From assembly GCA_025465355.1 (NCBI GenBank), contig JAODNN010000137.1, positions 1-43,012 on the forward strand: a DNA stretch of 43,012 bases. The letters run 5' to 3'. The position numbers were made by a program, and so were the translations under genes. Every line of letters starts with the position of its first letter. The stretch's first letter is position 1. The notes under the pieces are model-generated. The model had not been told where the DNA came from and made no database searches. It was given only the letters and a program-made list of their open reading frames with translations. The stretch comes from Blastococcus sp. Its GTDB lineage: Bacteria > Actinomycetota > Actinomycetes > Mycobacteriales > Geodermatophilaceae. Positions 32,008 through 38,944 of the stretch are shown here, piece after piece.

Positions 32008-33843
32008 TCAGGCGACCGGTTCGGGCTCGCCCGCCGAGGAGCGCCGCCAGGAAGCGTGCAGCCGGGCGTAGGGCCCCTCGGCGTCGACCAGCTCCGCGTG
32101 CGTCCCGCGCTGGACCACCCGGCCGGCGTCGACGACCAGCACCTCGTCGGCGCGCTCGGCGGTGGACAGCCGGTGCGCGATGGTCAGCGTGGTGCGCCCG
32201 TCGGTGAGCGTGTCGAGTGCACGGGTCAGCCGCTGCTCGGTCGCCGGGTCCACGGCGCTGGTCGCCTCGTCCAGCACCAGCAGGTCCGGGTCCGCGACGT
32301 AGGCCCGCGCGACCGCGACCAGCTGCCGCTCCCCCGCCGACAGCGACTCGCCCCGCTGCCCGACCGCCGTGGCGACGCCCTCGGAGAGGCCTGCGAGCCA
32401 GTCGCCGAGGCCGAGCTCGTCGAACGCCGCGCTCACCTCGTCGTCGGTCATCCCGGGCCGGCCGTAGCGGACGTTGTCGGCGACGGTGGCGTCGAACAGG
32501 AACCCGTCCTGCGGCACCATCACCACCCGCGACCGGAGCGAGGCGAAGCCCACCTCGTCCAGCGGCACCCAGCCGGCGGCATCCGAGCCGAGCAGGACAC
32601 GGCCCTCCACCGGGTCCATCAGCCGGGTGACCAGCTTGGCGAACGTCGTCTTGCCCGAGCCGGTCTCCCCCACGATCGCCACCCGCCGGCGCGGCACCAG
32701 GCTCAGGTCGACGTCATCCAGGGCGGCGCGGCTCCCGGGGGCGTACCGGAAGGTGACGTGCTCGAAACGGACACCGAGCGGGCCGGAGGGCAACTCGTGG
32801 ACGCGGCCGGGCCCGCCGAGCGCGGGGTCACGGATGTCTGGCTCGGTCTCGATCACGTCGAGCACCCGGCGGAACCCGGCGACGGCGTTCTGCGCCTCGT
32901 TGAGCACCTCGCTCGCCGTCTGGACCGGCGCCACGAACAGGGTGATCAGGAACAGGAAGGCCACCAGGGTCCCGGCCGAGATGTCGCCGGCCAGGCCCAG
33001 CAGCACACCGACGACCACGACCGCCGCATTCGCCAGCGCGGCCACGAACTCGCCGCTCACGAACACGGCGGCGGTCACCTTCTGGGCATCGACCGAGGCC
33101 CGGTAGTGCCGGTCGATGGCGGCGTCGATGCGGGCCGCCGTCCTGGCCCGAACGCCGTAGGCGCGCACGGTCGGAGCCCCGACGACGGACTCGGCCACGG
33201 CGGCGAGCACGTCCCCGACGCGCTCGCGGACGACGCCGTAGACGTCGGCGAGCTTGCGGGCGAACACCCGCACCGCGATGCCCAGCGGGATGAAGCAGGC
33301 GAGCACCAGGAGCGTGAGCTGCCAGGAGTAGTACGCCATCACCAGCGTCGCCACGACCAGCTGACCGACGCTCACCAGACCGAGGACGCCGCCCCACTGC
33401 ATGAACACCGACAGCTGGTCGACGTCGCTGGTCACCCGGGAGACCAGCGACCCGCGCCGCTCCCCCTGCTGGTGCAGCACCGACAGGTCGTGCACGTGGC
33501 GGAAGGCCCGGACCCGCAGGCCGGCCAGCGCTGTCTCCGTCGTCCGGAACAGCCGGACGTTCATCCGGTAGACGGCGAGGGCCGTCAGCAGCACGACCAG
33601 GCCGCTGACCAGCACCAGCCCGGTGACCAGCCCGAGGTCGGGGCCGCCGGCCCCGCGCAGCCCGCGGTCGAGCACCTGCTGGACGGCGATCGGCACGACC
33701 ACGCGGCCCGCGGTGGCCACCAGGGCGAGGGCGAAGGTGGCGGGCAGCCCACGGCGGAACTCGGGCATCATCCGGAGGCCCCGGCGGAGGGTCGCCAGGG
33801 CGCTCTCCGAACGTCGTTCGGCTCGCAGCTCGCTCTCGCTCAC
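32008..33843 (-). CDS. ABC exporter half-transporter, catalytic-site subunit
   Basis: 611 residues: an N-terminal six-helix exporter domain (about 30-330) and an ATPase domain. Walker A GETGSGKTT is at about 390, the Q-loop near VMVPQDGFLF, signature LSAGERQ at about 502, Walker B LLVLDEATSAVD at about 523 with the catalytic Glu, and the switch His in LTIAHRLST. The signature has Ala for the second residue (LSAGE instead of LSGGQ). The GTG start overlaps the stop of the partner half-transporter (GTGA), so they form a heterodimer by context. Multidrug or lipid-type export is likely for the family; the substrate is unknown. Confidence 0.92.
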   Translation of the reverse strand: MSESELRAERRSESALATLRRGLRMMPEFRRGLPATFALALVATAGRVVVPIAVQQVLDRGLRGAGGPDLGLVTGLVLVSGLVVLLTALAVYRMNVRLFRTTETALAGLRVRAFRHVHDLSVLHQQGERRGSLVSRVTSDVDQLSVFMQWGGVLGLVSVGQLVVATLVMAYYSWQLTLLVLACFIPLGIAVRVFARKLADVYGVVRERVGDVLAAVAESVVGAPTVRAYGVRARTAARIDAAIDRHYRASVDAQKVTAAVFVSGEFVAALANAAVVVVGVLLGLAGDISAGTLVAFLFLITLFVAPVQTASEVLNEAQNAVAGFRRVLDVIETEPDIRDPALGGPGRVHELPSGPLGVRFEHVTFRYAPGSRAALDDVDLSLVPRRRVAIVGETGSGKTTFAKLVTRLMDPVEGRVLLGSDAAGWVPLDEVGFASLRSRVVMVPQDGFLFDATVADNVRYGRPGMTDDEVSAAFDELGLGDWLAGLSEGVATAVGQRGESLSAGERQLVAVARAYVADPDLLVLDEATSAVDPATEQRLTRALDTLTDGRTTLTIAHRLSTAERADEVLVVDAGRVVQRGTHAELVDAEGPYARLHASWRRSSAGEPEPVA

Positions 33844-35615
33844 GCTGTCACCTCCGCCTGGGAGTAGGCGCGGACGAGCGCCGCGTAGCCCGGCACCTCG
33901 GCCAGCAGCTCCTCATGGCTGCCCCGGGCGAGGGCGCGCCCCTGCTCGAGCCAGACGACCTCGTCGGCCAGCGCGATGGTGGCCTGCCGGTAGGCGACGA
34001 CGACGACGGTGGTCGGCTGCTCGCTGGTGCGCAGCGCATCCAGGATGCGGGCCTCGACGGCCGGGTCGACCGCGCTCGTCGCGTCGTCCAGGACGAGCAG
34101 CCGGGGACGGCGGACGACGGCGCGCGCCAGGGCCAGCCGCTGCCGCTGCCCCCCGGACAGCGTGGCGCCACGCTCGCCGACCCGGGTGTCGAGCCCGTCG
34201 GGCAGGGCGTGGACGAACCCGTCGGCCGCGGCGACGGCCAGCGCCGCCCAGACCTCTTCGTCGGAGAAGTCGGCGCCGAGGGTGACGTTGCCCCGGACGG
34301 TGTCGTCGAAGAGGAAGGTGCCCTGCGCGACGAACGCGGCCTGGCCGCTGAGCTCCCCCTCGCGGAGGCGGCGCAGATCGATCCCGTCGAGCAGGACCGC
34401 TCCCCCCGCCGGGTCGACCAGGCGGACCAGCAGCCCGGCCAACGTCGACTTCCCGGAACCGGTCGGGCCCACCACGGCGACTGTGGAGCCCGCCGCGACG
34501 TCGAAGGTGACCCCGCTCAAGGTGGGACGCGAGGAGCCGTCGAAGGCGAAGTCGACGTCGGAGACACCCAGGCGGGCACCGCCGGTGCCGGCCGGTGCGG
34601 CGTCCGGCCCGTACGGGGTCTCCCCGGTGGCGTCGAGGACGGGGGTGACCCGGTCGAAGCCGGCGAGTGCCCGGGGCAGGTCGGCCAACACCCAGCCGAT
34701 CGCGCGGATCGGCAGCGCCAGGAGGGTGAACAGGTAGGCGATGGAGACCAGGTCGCCGGCGTCGGTGGTGCCGGCGGCGACGCGCTGGGCACCGATCAGC
34801 AGGACGGCCAGGGTGCCGAGGCTCGGGAGCGCCTCCATCAGCGGGTCGAACAGGCCGCGCACCCGGCCGACGGCGACCAACCCGTCGCGCAGCTCCATGG
34901 CCCGCGCGGCGAAGCGCTCGGTCTCCGCGGCCTCCTGGCCGAGCGTCTTGACCACCAGGGCGGCGTCGAAGCTCTCGTGGGCGATCTCGCTGACCTCGGC
35001 CCGCAGCTGCTGGGCACGCTGCATGCGCGGGCTCATCACCTGCGAGTAGAGGAAGTTGACGAGGAAGACGAGCGGAAAGACGACCAGGCCGACGACCGCC
35101 AGCAGCGGGTCGGTGAGGAACAGGACGACCACGGTGATCGCGATCATCACCAGCGCACCGCAGGCGAAGGGCAGGGGGGACACGAAGAACCACGCCGACT
35201 CGACATCGGAGTTGGCGTTGGACAGCAACTGTCCGGTCGGGTGCTTCTGGTGCCAGGAGAGCGGCAGCCGCAGGTACTGCCCGGTGACGCGGCGGCGGTA
35301 GTCGGCCTGGAGGCGGTAGCCCATGATGCCGGCGAACAGCCGGCGGCCGAGGATGCCGACGATCTTGAAGACGGCGACGCCGAGGATGGCGGCTGCGGCG
35401 AGGACGAGCGCCTTCGTCGTGGTCGCGCCGGTGGCGAGGGCCGGCAGCAGCACCCGCCGGGTGATCGAGCCGATCACCCAGGCGCTGGCAACGGTCATCC
35501 CGCCGTACACGCTGCTGGCCAGGACGGCGAGGGTGAACATGCCCGGCTGCTCGGCGATCGCGCGACCGATATGCCGCAGTCCGCGCCGCACGACGGCGTC
35601 TCGGCGGCGGGCCAC
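33840..35615 (-). CDS. ABC exporter half-transporter, degenerate-site subunit
   Basis: 591 residues with the same layout: membrane domain to about 310, Walker A GPTGSGKST at about 385, canonical signature LSGGQRQ at about 485. Walker B reads LLVLDDATSAVD, with Asp in place of the catalytic Glu, and the switch position reads VVVAYRQ, with Tyr in place of His. These are the marks of the degenerate site in heterodimeric exporters such as TM287/288 and BmrCD. GTG 35615 is chosen because GAGGAG lies about 5 nt upstream; the longer ORF to 35735 crosses the promoter/operator region. It is the first gene of the exporter pair. Confidence 0.92.
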   Translation of the reverse strand: MARRRDAVVRRGLRHIGRAIAEQPGMFTLAVLASSVYGGMTVASAWVIGSITRRVLLPALATGATTTKALVLAAAAILGVAVFKIVGILGRRLFAGIMGYRLQADYRRRVTGQYLRLPLSWHQKHPTGQLLSNANSDVESAWFFVSPLPFACGALVMIAITVVVLFLTDPLLAVVGLVVFPLVFLVNFLYSQVMSPRMQRAQQLRAEVSEIAHESFDAALVVKTLGQEAAETERFAARAMELRDGLVAVGRVRGLFDPLMEALPSLGTLAVLLIGAQRVAAGTTDAGDLVSIAYLFTLLALPIRAIGWVLADLPRALAGFDRVTPVLDATGETPYGPDAAPAGTGGARLGVSDVDFAFDGSSRPTLSGVTFDVAAGSTVAVVGPTGSGKSTLAGLLVRLVDPAGGAVLLDGIDLRRLREGELSGQAAFVAQGTFLFDDTVRGNVTLGADFSDEEVWAALAVAAADGFVHALPDGLDTRVGERGATLSGGQRQRLALARAVVRRPRLLVLDDATSAVDPAVEARILDALRTSEQPTTVVVVAYRQATIALADEVVWLEQGRALARGSHEELLAEVPGYAALVRAYSQAEVTA

Positions 35616-35662
35616 GGCTCTCCTCGGGTTCGTACGGCGGGCTGGGTGTCCAGCGACGCCGA

Positions 35663-35690
35663 ATGCTACGTGATCGTTAGTGCGGCTAAC
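35663..35690 (-). promoter_or_regulatory. Candidate exporter promoter with palindromic operator
   Basis: The minus strand has TAGCAT (35668-35663) as a -10. The 15-bp palindrome GTTAG-TGCGG-CTAAC (35676-35690) lies just upstream, in the -35/spacer zone where a repressor would block RNA polymerase. TTAG...CTAA arms are common in MarR- and TetR-type operators. No regulator gene is adjacent, so the binding protein is unknown. Confidence 0.45.
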
Positions 35691-35740
35691 CGCCCATCCG
35701 ATGCTCGGCGGCGGACCTGTCCACCTGATCCTCATCCCGG

Positions 35741-35746
35741 TAACTT
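35741..35746 (+). promoter_or_regulatory. Candidate -10 hexamer of the TIGR03085 gene (leaderless)
   Basis: TAACTT, 6 nt before the ATG at 35753. No Shine-Dalgarno sequence is visible. Confidence 0.42.
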
Positions 35747-35752
35747 CGGGCG

Positions 35753-36367
35753 ATGAGCGCCTCTTCCCGCCCGCTGGCGGACCGCGAACGCGCGGAGCTC
35801 GCCGACCTCCTCGACCAGCTCGGGCCGGAGGCGCCGACCTGCTGCGCGGGATGGACCACCGCTCACCTCGCGGCGCACCTCGTCGTCCGCGAAAGCCGGC
35901 CCGACGCGCTGATCGGCTACGGCTTCGAGTCCGTGGGCCTGGCTGCCCCGCTGTCCGCGTGGTCGCACCGCCTCGAGGACGAGCTGCGGCAGTCCACCCC
36001 GTACGACGGGATCGTCGCCCGCTTCCGGGCCGGTCCGCCGGCGTGGTCGCCCATGGCCCTGCCGGGTGGCCGCGCGCTCAACACCTCCGAGTTCGCCATC
36101 CACCACGAGGATGTCCGCCGCGCCCAGCCGGACGCCGTCCCGCGGGACCTCCCGCGCGAGGCGCAGGACCAACTCTGGTCCGCCGTCGCGTTCTTCGGAC
36201 GCCGCGCCGGGCGCCGTCCCGGCGGATTGGTGCTGCGCCGTAGCGATGCCGCGGGCGTGGAGAAGCGCTACGGCGCGGGACGGACGACGGTCGAGGGCGA
36301 GCCGATGGAGCTGCTGCTGTGGGCCTCCGGCCGCAAGGCCGTCGCCCGGGTCACGGTGACCGGGTAG
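35753..36367 (+). CDS. TIGR03085-type metal-binding protein (DinB/maleylpyruvate isomerase-like)
   Basis: 204 residues. CAGWTTAHLAAHLVVRESRPDALIG (about 30-55) and LNTSEFAIHHEDVRRAQP (about 108-126) carry the spaced His residues of the mycothiol-dependent/DinB-like four-helix fold, which bind a divalent metal. Actinobacterial proteins of this subfamily are annotated as TIGR03085; many relatives use mycothiol, but the reaction here is unknown. It is divergent from the ABC exporter, and its stop is one base from the convergent hisF stop. Length fits the family. Confidence 0.85.
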   Translation: MSASSRPLADRERAELADLLDQLGPEAPTCCAGWTTAHLAAHLVVRESRPDALIGYGFESVGLAAPLSAWSHRLEDELRQSTPYDGIVARFRAGPPAWSPMALPGGRALNTSEFAIHHEDVRRAQPDAVPRDLPREAQDQLWSAVAFFGRRAGRRPGGLVLRRSDAAGVEKRYGAGRTTVEGEPMELLLWASGRKAVARVTVTG

Positions 36368-36368
36368 C

Positions 36369-37142
36369 TCAGCGACGGACCGGGCGCCCGGCAGCGGCAA
36401 GGGTGTCCTTCACCTCGCCGATCCGGAGCTTGCCGAAGTGGAAGACGCTGGCAGCCAGGACGGCGTCGGCGCCGGCCTCCACCGCGGGCGGGAAGTCGCC
36501 GACCTTGCCGGCCCCCCCGCTGGCGATCAGCGGCACGGTCACCTCACGGCGCACCGCCCTGATCAGCTCGGTGTCGAAGCCGGCCATCGTGCCGTCGGCG
36601 TCCATCGAGTTCAGCAGGATCTCGCCGACACCCAGCTCGGCGGCCTGCACCACCCACTCGACGGCGTCGCGTCCGGTGCCGCGGCGGCCGCCGTGGGTGG
36701 TGATCTCGAAGCCCGAGTCGGTGACCGCGCCGTCCCGGCAGCGCCGCGCGTCGAGCGAGAGCACCAGAACCTGGTTGCCGAACCGGTCGGCGATCGCGGC
36801 GATGAGCTCCGGCCGGTCGACCGCGGCGGTGTTCACCGCGACCTTGTCCGCGCCGGCCCGCAGCAGCCGGTCGACGTCGTCGGCGCTGCGCACCCCGCCG
36901 CCGACGGTGAGCGGGATGAACACGCTCTCGGCGGTCCGGCTGACCACGTCATAGGTGGTGGCCCGGTTACCCGAGCTGGCGGTGATGTCGAGGAAGGTCA
37001 GCTCGTCGGCACCCTCGGCGTCGTAGACCCGGGCCATCTCCACCGGATCGCCGGCGTCGCGCAGGTCGACGAAGTTCACGCCCTTGACGACCCGGCCGGC
37101 GTCGACGTCCAGACACGGGATGACCCGCACCGCAAGGCTCAT
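36369..37142 (-). CDS. hisF: Imidazole glycerol phosphate synthase cyclase subunit
   Basis: A 257-residue TIM barrel. With HisH it converts PRFAR and ammonia to imidazole glycerol phosphate and AICAR. The catalytic aspartates are Asp12 ([15 protein letters not shown]) and Asp131 (LVLSLDARR). Phosphate loops GGGVRSADD and [11 protein letters not shown] are intact, as is [15 protein letters not shown]. The start overlaps the Rid-family gene by 4 nt (ATGA). Its partner hisH is about 4.3 kb upstream, separated by two unrelated genes. Confidence 0.98.
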   Translation of the reverse strand: MSLAVRVIPCLDVDAGRVVKGVNFVDLRDAGDPVEMARVYDAEGADELTFLDITASSGNRATTYDVVSRTAESVFIPLTVGGGVRSADDVDRLLRAGADKVAVNTAAVDRPELIAAIADRFGNQVLVLSLDARRCRDGAVTDSGFEITTHGGRRGTGRDAVEWVVQAAELGVGEILLNSMDADGTMAGFDTELIRAVRREVTVPLIASGGAGKVGDFPPAVEAGADAVLAASVFHFGKLRIGEVKDTLAAAGRPVRR

Positions 37143-37534
37143 GCCCCCGCTCCCCGCACCGCGTCGGCCTCGATCTCGACCAGCAGCGCCGGGTCGATCA
37201 GGGCCGCGACCTGCACCATCGAGGTTGCCGGCCGCACGTCGCCGAAGACCTCGCCGTGGACCCGGCCGATCTCCTCCCAGCGGGAGATGTCGGTGACGAA
37301 CATGCGGGTGCGGACGACGTCGGCGAGAGTGAACCCGGCCCGCTCGAGTGCGTCCCGGACGATGACCAGCGCCTCGCGGGTCTGCGCACCGGCGTCACCC
37401 GGGTGCGCCACGACGCCGTCGGCGGTCGCGGTGGTGCCGCTCACCCAGGCCGCGTCTCCCCGGACCACGACCCGGCTGTAGCCGACGGTCGCCTCCCAGG
37501 GCGAGCCCGAGTTCAGGCGCCGGACGCCGCTCAT
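37139..37534 (-). CDS. Rid-family (YjgF/YER057c/UK114) protein lacking the usual catalytic Arg
   Basis: A 131-residue small trimer-forming fold. Most family marks are visible: [35 protein letters not shown], and [10 protein letters not shown] with Glu120. At the active-site position, E. coli RidA has A-R-S (Arg105); here the text is RPATSMVQV, so Thr104 replaces the catalytic Arg. Rid subfamilies without this Arg are reported not to have the enamine/imine deaminase activity of RidA. The gene lies between priA and hisF with 4-nt overlaps on both sides, so it is made with the histidine enzymes. Its role is unknown. Confidence 0.88.
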   Translation of the reverse strand: MSGVRRLNSGSPWEATVGYSRVVVRGDAAWVSGTTATADGVVAHPGDAGAQTREALVIVRDALERAGFTLADVVRTRMFVTDISRWEEIGRVHGEVFGDVRPATSMVQVAALIDPALLVEIEADAVRGAGA

Positions 37535-38265
37535 CCGGCCAGCTCCTCGGTGACGCGGAGTGCCTCCGGCAGCGTGAACGCACCCGCGTACAGCGCCTTC
37601 CCGACGATGGCGCCCTCGACGCCGACGGCGGTCAGCCCCGCGAGGGCCCGGATGTCCTCCAGCGAGCTGACTCCTCCCGAGGCGACCACCGGGCGTGACG
37701 TGGCGGCGCAGACCTCACGGAGCAGATCCAGGTTCGGCCCGCGCAGCGTGCCGTCCTTGGTGATGTCGGTGAGCACGTACCGGGCGCACCCCTCGGCGTC
37801 GAGCCGGGCAAGGGTCTCGTACAGCTCGCCGCCCTCGCGGGTCCAGCCCCGGGCGGCCAGCCGGGTGCCGCGCACGTCGAGGCCGACGGCGATCCGGTCG
37901 CCGTACTCGGCGATCGCCAGCGCGCACCATTCGGGCGACTCCAGCGCCGCGGTGCCGAGGTTGACCCGGCGGCAGCCGGTCGCCAGCGCTGCCTCGAGCG
38001 AGGCGTCGTCCCGGATCCCGCCGGACAGCTCGACGTCGACGTCGAGCTTCCCCACGACGTGCGCCAGCAGCTCGCGGTTGCTCCCCCGGCCGAACGCGGC
38101 GTCGAGATCGACCAGGTGCACCCACTCGGCGCCGTCCCGCTGCCAGGCGAGTGCCGCCTCGAGCGGGTCGCCGTAGGACGTCTCGCTGCCGGCCTCCCCC
38201 TGGACCAGGCGGACGGCCTGGCCGTCGGCGACGTCGACGGCGGGGAGCAGCTGCAGCTTCGGCAC
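37531..38265 (-). CDS. priA: Bifunctional HisA/TrpF isomerase PriA
   Basis: A 244-residue TIM barrel. It isomerises ProFAR in histidine synthesis and, in actinobacteria without trpF, also phosphoribosyl anthranilate in tryptophan synthesis. Key residues fit PriA: Asp11 and Arg19 in [16 protein letters not shown], Arg139 and Trp141 in RGWTREGG, and Asp171 in [12 protein letters not shown] (4 lower than M. tuberculosis numbering). No trpF exists in the window. GTG 38265 would be the first transcribed codon if TAGGCT at 38277-38272 is the -10. The stop overlaps the Rid gene by 4 nt. Confidence 0.96.
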   Translation of the reverse strand: MPKLQLLPAVDVADGQAVRLVQGEAGSETSYGDPLEAALAWQRDGAEWVHLVDLDAAFGRGSNRELLAHVVGKLDVDVELSGGIRDDASLEAALATGCRRVNLGTAALESPEWCALAIAEYGDRIAVGLDVRGTRLAARGWTREGGELYETLARLDAEGCARYVLTDITKDGTLRGPNLDLLREVCAATSRPVVASGGVSSLEDIRALAGLTAVGVEGAIVGKALYAGAFTLPEALRVTEELAG

Positions 38266-38271
38266 GCAGCC

Positions 38272-38277
38272 AGCCTA
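38272..38277 (-). promoter_or_regulatory. Candidate -10 hexamer of priA (leaderless)
   Basis: TAGGCT on the minus strand, 6 nt before the priA GTG, so +1 coincides with the start codon. No Shine-Dalgarno sequence is present. Confidence 0.47.
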
Positions 38278-38338
38278 TTGACGCCCGAAGGAGAGGCGAC
38301 CGCAGGCCTCCGGCAGGCTGGCCGCGTGGAGTGTTCCC

Positions 38339-38938
38339 GTGGAATTCGCTGAGGTAGTCCGGCGGCGGCGCATGGTGCGCGACTACGACCCGGACCGACC
38401 GGTTCCCCCAGGGATCCGGGAGCGGCTGCTCGAGCACGCGATCCGCGCACCCTCGGCCGGTTTCACCCAGGGCTGGGCGTTCCTCGTCCTGGAGACCCCC
38501 GACGAGCGGGAGCGCTTCTGGACGGCCACCACCGACGACTCGGCCCCTGACGGGTGGTTGACCCGCATGCGCCGCGCACCGCTGCTGATCGTGCCGATGT
38601 CGGACAAGTCGGCCTACCTCGACCGGTACGCCGAGACCGACAAGGGGTGGACCGACCGCGACGAGTCCCGCTGGCCGGTGCCGTACTGGGACGTCGACAC
38701 GGGCATGGCGGCGCTGTTGATGCTGCTCACCGCGGTGGACGAGGGCCTGGGCGCCGGCTTCTTCGGTGTCCCCCCGGAGCGGGTCGACGCGTTCCGGGCC
38801 GCGTTCGGGGTCCCGACCGAGTTCCGGCCGGTCGGCTGCGTGTCCGTGGGCTACCCCGGCGCCGACCAGCGACGATCGCCGTCCCTCCGCCGTGGCCGGC
38901 GCGGGGTCGAGGAGGTCGTGCACCGCGGCCGCTGGTGA
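38339..38938 (+). CDS. Nitroreductase-family FMN oxidoreductase
   Basis: A 199-residue flavin oxidoreductase. The N-terminal EFAEVVRRRRMVRDYDPD and RAPSAGFTQGWAFLVLE supply the Arg and Ser contacts to FMN phosphate. DTGMAALLMLLTAVDEGLGAGFFGVPPE is the typical second half, followed by VGCVSVGYPG. Members reduce nitroaromatics, quinones or flavins with NAD(P)H; some are specialised (F420 ligase partner, iodotyrosine dehalogenase-like), and nothing here singles one out. The start is GTG 38339. The gene is divergent from priA (73-bp gap) and its stop faces the M28 peptidase stop 6 nt away. Confidence 0.88.
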   Translation: MEFAEVVRRRRMVRDYDPDRPVPPGIRERLLEHAIRAPSAGFTQGWAFLVLETPDERERFWTATTDDSAPDGWLTRMRRAPLLIVPMSDKSAYLDRYAETDKGWTDRDESRWPVPYWDVDTGMAALLMLLTAVDEGLGAGFFGVPPERVDAFRAAFGVPTEFRPVGCVSVGYPGADQRRSPSLRRGRRGVEEVVHRGRW

Positions 38939-38944
38939 GCCGGC

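Noticed and set aside
31246-33867. 873-codon plus-strand ORF opposite the exporter gene
   Set aside because: Antisense of the ABC exporter; no recognisable domain.
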